The notes under the pieces are model-generated. The model was not told where the DNA came from, did not search any database, and saw only the letters and a program-made list of their open reading frames with translations. The translations under genes and the position numbers were made by a program. A DNA stretch of 64,000 nt from Corydoras sp. C115 (Eukaryota > Chordata > Actinopteri > Siluriformes > Callichthyidae): positions 186,001 through 250,000 of the forward strand of contig JAFMOC010000315.1 of assembly GCA_019802505.1 (NCBI GenBank). Reading direction: 5' to 3'. Each line of letters begins with the position of its first letter. Positions within the stretch are counted from its first letter, which is position 1. Below are positions 45,001-56,440 of this stretch, piece by piece.

Positions 45001-47517
45001 CACTTCCTCGCTTCTTAGAATTAAACTGCACAGAGTCACGTTCTATTCCCCCTACCATTACTTTAGAAAATCATAGCTCCACTCTCACAACCACAAGGGA
45101 AAAAAGTGCAACATACAGCAAAACTAAAAAATATGGCAATGTTTTGATATATATGCCACACACACACACACACAAAGCTGATTTAACACTCACTCAAACA
45201 GGGCAACTGCGAACGACTGCACCAGGCGGAAGAAGGTCTGTTCACTCACGCACTTGGAGTTGCACCGCTGTGAAAGACAGATCACAGCTCAGATCACAAT
45301 CAATCAGCAATAATAACTTTATAACTTTAATTTATTCATTCATTCATTATCTTCCGCTTTATCCTCTACTAGGGTTGCGGTGGGGTTCCCCATGCCCATC
45401 CAAGGGAGAACGTTTTGGACGCTGGGCAAATAGACCCAGGACAGGGCGCCAATCTATCGCTGGGTACACACTCACTTACACAGACACACTCTATATGGGG
45501 CAAATTGGAGAATTCAATTGACTTGATCCATGCTTTTGGACTGTGGGAGGAAACCGGAGAACCCGGAGGAAACCCACGCGGACACGGGGAGAACATGGAA
45601 ACTCCACCCAGATGGGGATTCGAACCGGGAATCCCTAGCGCTGAGAGGCGAACATGCTAACCACTAAGCCACCGTGCCCCATTACATTCTGAGTTCATTT
45701 AATTAAGTTATCGATTGTTCTCTTTGTGGGAATTTGTACTCAACATTTAAGCCATCCGTACAGTTTGACACATATACACACACTGAGTGAAGTGAGAACA
45801 TGTAACCCGGAGCGGCGAGCAAACCCTGTATATGGCGCCCGGGGAGCAACAGGGCTTAGGTGACTTTTCCAAGGGCACTTCAGCCATGGTGGATGGTGGG
45901 ACCATGAATTGAACCGGGGACCTTCAGGTCACAAGGCTGGTTTCTTAACAACAAGCCTACCACTGCGCCAAAAATTGCTTGCTACTTGCCATGAGGTCAT
46001 GAGATCTGTAATTCTTGAAGTGCCTATGGGTAGGGCACCCAAACTCAGTTGCACCCCGGGCCCCGTGTACAGGGTTGACCACCACCCTCACTCAGTGTGT
46101 CTGTTTCTCTGCATGGATGAGTTAAATATGGAGGAGTGAGAACAGAAGATCACTTTATGACTTTATTCGTTACTGGCAGAAGGCGCAACCGCAGTCAGGT
46201 GGAGCTCTGAAGGTCGCATCACTTTGGGGTTTGTCTTGAGCACATTAACTCAGAGGATCCAGTTAAAAACATTCGCAGAACCAAACATATAGACCGTCGG
46301 CGCGCTGAAAGTCATTTAGGCTGTGCTCACCTGCACGCTGACGTATTTGGCGAACCACTCCCTGCCTTTGCCGTTCTCACCGCTGCACAGCTCGCCGAAC
46401 CGCGCCTTCTCCTCCTGGTCAAAGTCCTGCCTGAAACACAAAGCACAATGAGAACAAAGACGCAGAACTCTGATAAAGTCTTCAGGACACATCATACAAA
46501 CATACAACAAATGGACAAGTATTAGGATACAAATCAAGGATACAAATTTTGGCTCTTTTAGCGCCTTTGCCCTGTGCCATGCAAACATCAAGGCAACAGT
46601 TTAGGGAAGGCTCCTTGGTTGGCTATAAATATAGATATTTGTATTAAATAGGTAGTCCCAGTTCATAAATCTGATTGGCTGGGCCATTTGTCCAGCCATG
46701 ATAATGACAACGCACACGCTTCACATTGGCATCGATGAGTGATATACAATACATTATTTACAATAATAAAATACAGATTAATGTGAACAGCGATTCCTAT
46801 TGAACACTAAGCCTGTTGTGGGTTTTTTTTTTAAATAAACTGCATTCTGGAATTTTGCCCATGGACGGACGTATTTGCTTGTTAGAGAAACCGTAATCCT
46901 GTTACTCAGCAATCAGTGTTCACTTTAAAAACTGGACTAGATGACGATGAAAAAGTTGAGATTATTAACATTTAGGCATTTAATAAATGCATTTATAAAC
47001 CAAAGCTTGTTTTTTTTAATTATAGTGTGTTTATAACTGTTATATGTAATAATAATTTTTTTATTCACAATAATGCAGAACAACAATGTTTTTTTTTATA
47101 CTACTGCTACTGTAACAAATCACATTACCCCATGTGTGATAATAAAATAATGTCTCATCTCATCAGTGCTTATAACACCATGTCAAAGTGACCACTGAAT
47201 GGAGAACTTCACCTTCCATGGAACAATTTCTCCACATAGGCCTTCATGAATTCCCGCCGTTCCGTGACCTCGGCGTCCTCCGCACTGTGACTGGACGAGC
47301 TGGATGAGCGGCGCGACCCGGACAGATGCAATGGGGAATCTGTGGCCTCGTCCTCGCTGTCCGCAGACTCGGTGGCATCGCTGTCCTCGCCGCCCTCTGT
47401 GCCAAAATGTTCCTGTTCAGGGACCAGAGGTTCGTCTGTGGAGAAGCTCGAGGGGTGAACAGCGTCCGTCGCCGCGGTGCTGAAAGCCAAGTGGTTTTCC
47501 ACCGCAGCCCCCGCCAT
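39008..47517 (-). CDS. kiaa0513: KIAA0513 homologue, 11 coding exons
   Basis: Coding exons in transcript order: 47517-47213, 46430-46331, 45267-45194, 43896-43826, 43488-43284, 43169-43135, 42658-42580, 41591-41514, 39964-39884, 39776-39682, 39057-39008. They total 1173 nt, 390 aa, against about 411 aa in human. All introns are GT-AG with fitting phases. The N-terminal third is acidic and Ser-rich (ATESADSEDEATDSP, then SSSSSSHS). Conserved blocks follow: FMKAYVEKLF, ENGKGREWFAKYV, LMTMCFTYYYIG, KNTSTKTDVMSFFGGLESK, GEKIYLYTHLKQQPIWHTLR, FDAVHCERNKRSPTTREKWCH and HNMLAFGLSKKLCDDFLKKQ. These match the human protein, whose function is poorly known (cytoplasmic, brain-enriched, reported partners in synaptic and apoptosis pathways). 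Residues 200-260 diverge most. An acceptor-like TTCCAG just upstream of exon 1 (near 47570) suggests a non-coding first exon further right. Confidence 0.96.
39151..39327 (-). mobile_element. Degraded second-family SINE in kiaa0513 intron 10
   Basis: GATGCTTTTATCCAAAGCGA at the tail end, then CAACCCTGGTGCAATGAGG and CACACTGGTAACC. The head is eroded. Confidence 0.6.
40819..41172 (-). mobile_element. V-SINE copy in kiaa0513 intron 8
   Basis: Full-length reverse copy of the GTGGTCAGCACG subtype with a poly-G insertion after GGTCGC. In sense orientation to the gene. Confidence 0.9.
41690..41990. repeat. Dispersed repeat in kiaa0513 intron 7
   Basis: CCATCTGTTTGTGGTCTAC, GTCAGGACCCCAATAGTACC and CACTGTCACCGCAGAACTG mark it. 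Related in reverse to 26300-26445 and 19805-19895. The class is not recognised. Confidence 0.55.
44288..44470 (-). mobile_element. Second-family SINE in kiaa0513 intron 3
   Basis: Reverse copy, well preserved: AACGCTTTTATCCAAAGTGA at the tail, GGGATTTGAACCCCC at the B box, GAGCTACCACTCC at the head. Confidence 0.82.
45335..45680 (-). mobile_element. V-SINE copy in kiaa0513 intron 2
   Basis: Full-length reverse copy ending ACCGTGCCCC. It begins about 65 bp upstream of the exon 3 acceptor site. Confidence 0.9.
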
Positions 47518-48893
47518 GCTGATATGAGTGTTATGACCCGTCTTCTCTTCAGCACACAGGAGTCGGGCCTGGAACAGAGCAGAGGCTCAGTACACGGTCA
47601 ATCAGGGGACGGAAATCCGTTCAGGTATAACAGACTTGTAAAATAAAGCGACGACTTAATATCCATTAATAACCCACAGAAACCGGTTTCCAGTCAGCCT
47701 GCAGAACGATTACTCAGCATATTTAATAAAAAGGACAGTAATGCGATAATAACACGCACACATGACTTTAAAGCTCTTAATTCCGTCCTCTTGCCCGCAG
47801 ACTGTCGGAGCCAAAAGATGAAGCTATTCTGAGAAACGTCAAACTTCTCAAATCGGATTTCTCAATAGAAAATCTGAAAGATTTCAAAAGCTGATTGCTA
47901 AATCTACAGCTGAAAGAAAACCCTGTGCTGAGCAAATCACCGAAGGCATCGGCGGCATTAAAACAATTGGAGCCGTTTTAGATTTCAGTGACTCTGAACT
48001 GACGAGACAGAACTGAAATTGTCAAATAAATAATCTTTCGTTTATTAAGGTTGATATTTTGAGACATGTTCTTTCACTTCCCTCGAGGAAATCGACCTCC
48101 TGATCAGGACAGAAGAAATGGTTATATAATACAGTACTGCAGGACTTAACCCAACCCCCCCCCCCCCCCCATGTACACACATACAGAGACACACACACCA
48201 ACTTGGAGAGAGATTTTGTTAGGTGCGATGTTTAGAGACAAACGTCGGTTTAACTTTGTGTTAAAGTCAAAAATGAGGCTTTGTTTCTCCGAACACTTCG
48301 GCCCTTCACTTCTGTTTACATAAAACCCTGTGTGCTTGGCATCCGAGGGCACAGCCATGCCAGCTTTAGCAGTTAAAGCTTCGTGATGTGACTGTTCGTG
48401 GCGGCTCTGTGGGCTTTAGAAGGAAAGAGCTGTCAGGAGGAGGAGGAGGAGGAGGACAACCCGGGGTGAGCAGTAAAGACGAAGAAGTCAGCGAAGAACC
48501 AAAAACAAGGATAAATAGTCGGAGTTAAATGGCGGGCGGGGAGGTGAGGGGCAAACTGCACCCGGTCCTCAAAGTGGGGGTCAATCTGTCAAGTGGGCAT
48601 CAGCTCACTGAAACACAGAGAGAGAGCAATCTGTCACACTATTCTAGTTCACACTATTCATTTTTTCCATTAAACTTGAATAATGAACCAGAACAGAATC
48701 AAAGGTTTGTGGACACCCCCACTCCCCGAATCTGTAACACTGAAGCCTTAGGTCTGTGCACTCAGACCAGCAGAATATGCTTCATATTGAAGGGGTGATG
48801 TTCATGTGACGATTACACAACATGTTCTTTCACTTCCCCCGAGGACATCGACCTCCTCATCAGGGGGAGGTCTGTCTCTCCTTCAGTACCATC
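47518..48893. other. Upstream of kiaa0513 coding start
   Basis: Contains a probable 3' splice site near 47570 for the first coding exon, a C run at 48154-48170 and a GGA repeat near 48436-48455. A + strand ATGGCGGGCGGGGAGGTGAG at 48529 looks like a start codon followed by a donor site but has no continuation I can support. Confidence 0.4.
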
Positions 48894-49262
48894 TAGGGGT
48901 GAGCTATGAACCTCATAGTCGAATGTACCATTTTGACCACATGGGGGTGCCCATGGCTGCTGCTAAGCATTAGTTTTTACATGAAATGTCTTTGTTTTCG
49001 TTATATATATATAGCCTTTTGTCAAATGAAATCATCCTAATTTCTGTTCATATTTTTTTTTAAATGATGTGTGCGCTTTAACCCATTTACGGTGCTCTAG
49101 AAAAACAAGTAAAATATTTGTAAAAAATCTTTTTTAAAAACCACGCTTATAGCGCCATCTTGTGGTGAAATTTTAACTGATTCGACTATCAGTCAGTCGA
49201 CTATAGGGAAAATCTGACGAATCAGATTCGACTATGAAAATCCTTTGTTGAATACACCCCTA
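48894..49262. mobile_element. hAT-type MITE, copy 2 (369 bp)
   Basis: TAGGGGTG and CACCCCTA ends, perfect 8-bp duplication GTACCATC at 48886-48893 and 49263-49270. About 50 bp next to the left end are missing compared with copies 1 and 3, yet both termini are intact. Confidence 0.9.
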
Positions 49263-49541
49263 GTACCATCATGTCACAGATGAATTATCCTCCTCTACAT
49301 GAGCACTGCTGCTCCGCTGAGTGAGGTCTGTTTCCGTGTTCTGCTGTTCTGAACTCGCATGAAGCAGCTCTGATGAGCAAAGGGACAAGTCTCATCACTT
49401 ACATCATTTACTGTACATCCCCAAAGTGATGTACAGAGGTTATGACATCACACCAAGCCACTCGGGATCTTCAGTTAGATGCTTTAAATAGACTGCAGCA
49501 TTATTGTTTCTGTGGCCTGACCTCAATCCCAATGTAATATC

Positions 49542-49956
49542 TAGGGGTGAGCTGCAATATTCGCTGATTCGACGATTCAATTCGGAGAACCGTAGTCGAC
49601 TATGAACCTCATAGTCGAATGTACCAATTTGACCACATGGGGGCGACACATGGCTGCTGCTAAGCATTAGTTTTTACATGAAATGTCTTTGTTTTTCGTT
49701 ATATATATATAGCCTTTTGTCAAATGAAATCATCCTAATTTCTGTTAATTTTTTTTTTTAAATGATGTGTGCGCTTTAACCCATTTACGGTGCTCTAGAA
49801 AAGCAAGTAAAATATAAAAAAAAAATCTTTTTTAAAAACCACGCTTATAGCGCCATCTTGTGGTAAAGTTTTAACTGATTCGACTATCAGTCGACTATAG
49901 GGAAAATCTGACGAATCAGATTCGACTATGAAAATCCTTAGTTGAAGACAGCCCTA
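49542..49956. mobile_element. hAT-type MITE, copy 3 (415 bp)
   Basis: Starts TAGGGGTGAGCTGC and ends ACAGCCCTA (one mismatch in the inverted repeat). Perfect 8-bp duplication GTAATATC at 49534-49541 and 49957-49964. Confidence 0.9.
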
Positions 49957-50542
49957 GTAATATCTGTAATGTCATCTGCAAGCCAAGACGTCCTGTCCAA
50001 CATCAGTACCTCAGTTCTAAGAGTCACATTCTGAACCGTCATAAAGGGCCAATCTAATAGAACCGGGGGATACAGAGTTCTAAATGAAAGGGATGTTCCA
50101 CAGATCTGTGATCAGGCGTCTGCAGAAGTCCAACCCAAAGGCATTTAACAGATCAAAGATCAGGGCTCCATGCAGACCACGAGTGTTCCATCACATCGAC
50201 CACATCATGACAAGAAAACTTTGTGTTGTCCAATCAAAATGCTGCATGCAGAACAAAAGTATCACGATTATCCATCACTGCGCCTAAAGGATTTACACCC
50301 GAGGAACAGGACGGGTGTCCACATGACGTGTTGTTTATTATATTTAGTATGTAGTAAATAGTGTCGTCTCTTTCAGGTTTTAGTATTTTCAGGTCTGGTG
50401 TCTTTGTTCTGCTCAGAACGCTTTGTGTTCAGTGAATCTCTCACTTATGACAGATTTATCACACTGTGGCCTCGGAATAGAAAGTCAAGTGTTGCAGCAG
50501 CGCTGGATGATAAACCTGTAATCACTCCCGCAGCTGAGAACT

Positions 50543-50546
<4 letters not shown>

Positions 50547-50613
<67 letters not shown>
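50547..50613. repeat. (AC)n microsatellite
   Basis: About 33 AC units, then CGCCCGCACGCGC. Confidence 0.97.
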
Positions 50614-50615
<2 letters not shown>

Positions 50616-50705
50616 CCGCACGCGCAAGGCAAGGACACGATTTGACCAATATAGAAGCTGGAGTATGAAGGGAGTTCCTTTAAATCTGTAAATTGAGCAT
50701 TATAA

Positions 50706-51043
50706 TTCATTCATTATCTCCCGCTTTATCCTCTATTAGGGTCGCGGTGGGGTTCCCCATGTCCATCCAGGGGAGAACGTCTCGGGCACTAGGCAGATAC
50801 ACCCAGGACAGGGCGCCAATCCATCGCTGGGCACACAGTCACTCACACATACATACTCTATATGGGGCAATTTGGAGAACTCAATTGACTTGATCCATGT
50901 TTTTGGACTGTGGGAGGAAACCGGAGAACCCGGAGGAAACCCACGCAGACACGGGGAGAACATGGAAACTCCACCCAGATGGGGATTCGAACCGGGAATC
51001 CCTAGCGCTGAGAGGCGAACGTGCTAAACCACTAAGCCACCAT
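50706..51043 (-). mobile_element. V-SINE copy
   Basis: Near full-length reverse copy; the outermost head bases are replaced by CATGGGGGG. Confidence 0.9.
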
Positions 51044-51312
51044 GGGGGGTACTGTTCCAGAGGTGCTGTATTATGGCTGACCCTGTACTCGGACCACAGT
51101 CATTAATTTAGCATAGTTGTAGGTTACATTAGGATAAAACGTCTGCAAAATTAATTAATTAAAGTTAAAATGTGTAATAAATTATTTTAACCTCGACGCA
51201 GGAGTCACACATGGAATTGTACGTGATGCCCCAAAAAGGATGTTCGTATTGTTCATGGATTGTATTTCAAACATCGACAGATACATTATTACAGTTCTAT
51301 ATAAACTGAATG

Positions 51313-51659
51313 CGGCGGCACGGTGGCTTAGTGGTTTAGCATGTTCTCCTCTCAGCACTAGGGATTCCCGGTTCGAACCCCAATCTGGGTGGAGTCTCCA
51401 TGTTCTCCCCGTGTCCGCGTGGGTTTTCCTCCGGGTTCTCCGGTTTCCTCCCACAGTCCAAGAAACATGGATCAAGGTCAAATGAATTCTCCAAATTGCC
51501 CCATATAGAGTGTGTCTTGGGTGCCCAGTGATGGATTGGCGCCCTGTCCTGGGTGTAACGAAACGTTCTCCCTGGATGGGCATGAGGAACCAACCCCCCA
51601 CCCCCCCGTGACCCTAGTTGGGGATCAAACGGAGGAGACTGGATGGATGGATGGATGGA
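51313..51659 (+). mobile_element. V-SINE copy, diverged 3' half
   Basis: Head GGCGGCACGG intact. The 3' part is altered (ACCCTAGTTGGGGATCAAAC) and ends in GGAT repeats. Confidence 0.85.
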
Positions 51660-51718
51660 GCTGGAAATACGCGGCGTCCCGAAATTGTATCTAAATTAAT
51701 TAATTCTGTTGCTGGAGT

Positions 51719-52075
51719 AGCACGGTGGCTTAGTGGTTTAGCATGTTCGCCTCTCAGCGCTAGGGATTCCCGGTTCGAATCCCCATCTGGGTGGAGTTTC
51801 CATGTTCTCCCCGTGTCCGCGTGGGTTTCCTCCGGGTTCTCCGGTTTCCTCCCACATTCCAAAAACATGGATCAAGTTAATTGAGTTCTATAAATTTCCC
51901 CATATAGAGTGTGTGTGTGTGAGTGACTGTGTGCCCAGCGATGGATTGGCACCCTGTCCTGGGTGTATCTGCCCAGCGCCCGAAACGTTCTCCCCTGGAT
52001 GGGCATGGGGAACCCCACCGCGACCCTAATAGAGGATAAAGCAGGAGATAATGGATGAATGAATGAATGAATGTT
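51719..52075 (+). mobile_element. V-SINE copy with 12-bp duplication
   Basis: Flanked by TGTTGCTGGAGT at 51707-51718 and 52072-52083. Full-length. Confidence 0.92.
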
Positions 52076-52295
52076 GCTGGAGTTCTCATCTGCCATAGGA
52101 TTCAGAGAGTTCTGACCCCAATTCCATTCGCTGGTGCTCGGACCTGCTCGTGTGGTTCGTCCGGTCCAGCTGCGTCTCGTCGGGTTCGAGCCTCGCCGTG
52201 AACAATAACAAACCTCCCTGCGCGCGCGAATTAACCTAGTATAGAGATCAAAGGGCAACGCAGAGGAAACACATAATAAACACATTCAGCTTATT

Positions 52296-52620
52296 CCGAG
52301 GTGGATGATGAAGATGAAGATGATGATGATGAAGATGATGATGATGATGATGCGCTCCTCGGATAAGTTCCTGTGAACATCCTGTTCGGCGCTGCGCACG
52401 CAGGAGCGCACCAGCTGGCAGCGGTACTGCGCGCTTTAAACACCCCCCACGACACCCCGCCGACCCACGCGCGGCGTGTAAACGCGTGGACCCCGCTGCC
52501 CGCTGCCCGGGGTTCGGGGTTCGGGGTTCGGGAGGTGAGACTCACCCGAGACGCTGCGCCTCCGCTCGCCGCTCCGTCTCTGCGCCGCCCGCCAGCGCCA
52601 CTCCGCGCGCATGCGCGCCC
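52296..52620. promoter_or_regulatory. CpG-rich patch with (GAT)n, possible kiaa0513 first exon
   Basis: A GAT repeat (52300-52352) is followed by a CpG-dense stretch (about 52370-52620). It could be the promoter and non-coding first exon of kiaa0513, whose coding exon 1 has an upstream splice acceptor. Inference only. Confidence 0.35.
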
Positions 52621-52653
52621 ACACTAAAGGCTCGGGAGGAGGGGAATCCGATG

Positions 52654-52745
52654 ATATAGAGTGTGTCTGTCTGTTGAGTGATGTGTGCCCAGCGATGGAT
52701 TGGCGCCCTGTCCTGGGATCTGCTACATGTGTTGGGGAACCCCAA
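52654..52745 (+). mobile_element. V-SINE middle fragment
   Basis: Only AGAGTGTGTCTGTCTG through GCGCCCTGTCCTGGG and GGGGAACCCC remain. Confidence 0.75.
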
Positions 52746-53336
52746 ACTAATTTTAAAATGAATTTGCATCAGACCTTTAATGAAGCATCAGCAGTGACAG
52801 GGCACAACTATAATATTTTTTTTAACTATAATTATAATTATGAAGAGAAATTAATGAGAAAAAATATGTTTTGTGAGGCTTGTGGCAGGTGGGTGTGATC
52901 AGGTACGAGTGTGAACGGGGGTGCAGGTGGAGGATCAGACAGATGAAGAGGCTCATTTAAATCTGTCTGATTGGTGTTCTGTCTTAGCCGACCTGATGTG
53001 ATGTAAATGTATATATAGGCAGAACAAGGACAACATAATGACGCACAACTTCTGGCTTATTGGCCAGAGTCAATAAGCCAGAGAATCTGAAACTCTAGAA
53101 CAAAGAACACTACAGAAGTGTGTCACTGTCCACTAATTAATAAACTGCACTGCATTCAGCAGAACAGCTGGTTTAGTGCTTTATCTAAATAACTGGAGGA
53201 AGAACAAATTAAAAATGAACCTCATGCAGAAGCATCATGTGAGCGACTGATGGAAGGTTCAGTGTTACGATGATTAAACTTTTTCTAAATGCAACGTGAC
53301 TGTGAGAAATTTTGAGTTAATGGAGGGTAACATTGC
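52746..53336 (-). other. 3' flank of the carboxylesterase
   Basis: SINE-free. On the reverse strand an ATTAAA lies near 52780. Probable 3' UTR with no other signal. Confidence 0.35.
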
Positions 53337-56300
53337 TCATGGTTTATGGAGAGCCGCGATCTTCTGAGGCAGCTCCACAGTGAAGAAGTCCACCTTGTCC
53401 TGTTTCAGACCCTGTCCCTCACTTTGCTGTAATCCCAGGTTCATGTACTTGTTGTCTTTGTCATAGAGGGGCCAGTTCACCAGGCCCGGTCCGTTAGGGG
53501 AACTATGGATCAGAGAAACAACATGAGAAGTAACCATGAGAAAGGTTAGAAGTACAAACCAGCAGAAGGACGTCAGTCTGGGTCTCGCAGCACAACACAA
53601 AGTGGTTAGAGCTCAGAACATGAGTGAGTATTCCACTATACATCCCATCCTCTACGGTCCATCATGTTCTATACGTTACTCACCCTGTGTGGACAAAGTT
53701 GGCCCAGTAACTCATCATGGTTTTACACAGCTGGAGTTCCTCCTCAGTTCCTGTACCTTTAAAAGAAACAGAGAAAAATAAACATCAGCAAAAAGTCAGA
53801 AAATCACAAGAATTCAGATTTCAGTATTTATTTCTGTATTTATCATATGATCAAAATTATTATTATTATTGCATCACAATTATTCATTCATTTATTATCT
53901 TCCGCTTTATTCTACATTAGGGTCGCGGGGGGGGGGGGGGGGTGTTCCCCATGCCCAGCCAGGGGAGAACGTTTCGGGCGCTGGGCAGATACACCCAGGA
54001 CAGGGCGCCAATCCATCGCTGGGCACACACTCACTCAAACAGGCACACTCTATATGGGGCTCTATATCTCGATATCTATTTGGAGAACTCAATTGACCTT
54101 GATCCATGTTTTTGGACTGTGGGAGGAAACCGGAGAACCCGGAGGAAACCCACGCGGACACAGGGAGAACATGGAAATTCCACCCAGATTGGGATTCGAA
54201 CCGGGAATCCCTAGCGCTGAGAGGCGAACGTGCTAAACCACAAAGCCACCGTGCCGCCCCGGATCACAATTATATTTCACCAAACTACAATACAGTCCCC
54301 ACTGCACACACACCCTAAAATACACACACCCCACCGTACACACACTCCACAGCACACACACACACACACACACACACAAACATTTGGATGTTTGATTTGA
54401 CTCCACAGTACCGATCACTTTGACATGTCCAGTCCAGAAACAAGCTCCAAACACGAACCCAACATCATTTCCGTGATCGGCCTTCACAAAGTCTGGTCTG
54501 ACATCTTTAAAAATGGTTGGCCGGTGCTGAAACTCGTACAAGTAAACTTGAGCACCAGCATCTGTAGGAAAAATGAAAGAAAAACAGGAATAAAAGTCAT
54601 GTTGCTTAATCAAGAGATCAAGAGGAAAATGTAGATAATAAATGCGCTGTAATCTCACCTCGGTGATATCCAGCCACTTTAATGACAGGAAGAACCATGA
54701 AAACATCTCCCAGCAGCTCAGTGAACTGGTTTCTGACCTCCTGTGGGTTCTTGGCCTCTTCTAGATATTTGTCCATAATAAGACCATTGATACCTAAAGC
54801 CTGGAAGACATGATTTTATATCAACTTATAAAGAACCGTCCACTAACATCAGAGATAAATATCAAGAGTTTTTTTTAAAGTCGTCACAGTCGGCAAGTGA
54901 ATTTTACATCCAGCAGAGGGCGACAAAAAATAACAAATAACCCTCGACATCTTAAACTAATAATTATAATAATTGTGTCATTTATTGGACGCTTTTATCC
55001 AAAGCAACTTACAAGGTGAGCACAGGGTTCATCACAACATCCCTGGAGCAATGAGGGTTAAGGGTCTTGCTCAAGGACCCACATTGGTAACTTCAGTGGA
55101 CCTGGGATTTGAACCCCCAACCTTCAGACTGATGAGCTACCACACCCCTACTGTATTCAAACTCCCTCTGTACTGCATGCTACACAACAAGTGTATACTG
55201 ATCTGTACACCTTCTGGGTATTACTGCCGCATATTGTATACTTGAGTACATGAGTGCTATCTAGGACGTCAATTTAAATATAAATTTGAAATAAATATAA
55301 ATTAAGGGGGCGGCACGGTGGCTTAGTGGTCAGCACGTTCGCCTCTCAGCGCTAGGGATTCCCAGTTCGAATCCCAATCTGGGTGGAGTTTCCATGTTCT
55401 CCCCGTGTCCGCATGGGTTTCCTCCGGGTTCTCCGGTTTCCTCCCACAGTCCAAAAAGCATGGATCAAGTCAATTGAATTCTCCAAAATTGCCCCATATA
55501 GAGTGTGTATGTGTGAGTGAGTGTGTGCCCAGCGATGGATTGGTGCCCTGTCCTGGGTCTATCTGCCCAGCGCCCGAAACGTTCTCCCCTGGATGGGCAT
55601 GGGGAACCCCCCCGCGACCCTAATAGAGGATAAAGCGGGAGATAATGAATGAATGAATGAATGAATAAATTAAGGTTCAACATAAGGAACATTTATTTAC
55701 CCCCTCAGGGTAAAACTGGTTCATCAAAGCACCCACGTCTTGTCTAGTCATCCCTTTTTGCCATTCAGGAGGAGCAAACGTCTAAAACAGACAACAGCTG
55801 GGATTAAAACATAGCAACAGTTAATAACTTACTGTAATAACACTGTGTATGAATACTGGAGCAGTGAAGCAGTATGACCCCCAACATACATAAAACCACC
55901 CCGACACCATAATACCTCCATTTCACTTTAGTGAAGATCACATATTCGTTTTGGCACAGTTTCGGGTCGTCATTACTTACTAAAGGCAGAATCCATCCAA
56001 ACTCATGGTTGGTCACACCCAAGAGCACAGGAATGTTCTCGAAACCTTTGCTCTTTAAAACATCCTCAGCCAAGTCGGTCAGAAACTCTCCGTCCACTGT
56101 GGCGCCGAGGAAGATCATTTGCTGATGTAAATCATTCGTGGTCATTTTTATTCATTCAGAACTGTACGAATGTCACGTTTAAAAATCTGAGACCTTAATA
56201 AAAGGAGGGCTCACCTTGCTGGAGGCTTTGATCAGTTCGTCCTCCGTTTTCTCTTTCAGACACTTGACTAATAGTTCGGTGGAGCTGCTGTCACAATTTG

Positions 56301-56387
56301 TGACATTTGCCACCATCTACACACAAGTTTACACCAGACACTCACATCACAATTGGCTTTATTCAATATTTATTAGGTTTAAGGGAG

Positions 56388-56440
<53 letters not shown>

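Noticed and set aside
47326..47646. Frame of 106 codons on the + strand over kiaa0513 exon 1
   Set aside because: Shadow of the real reverse-strand exon, whose protein matches KIAA0513.
48529..48798. 89-codon frame beginning MAGGEVRGK
   Set aside because: The ATG-GCGGGCGGGGAG-GTGAGG layout could be a short first exon with a donor, but no second exon could be linked.
52296..52355. Acidic or serine run coded by the GAT repeat
   Set aside because: Trinucleotide microsatellite with no attached gene frame; the poly-Ser or poly-Asp reading is incidental.
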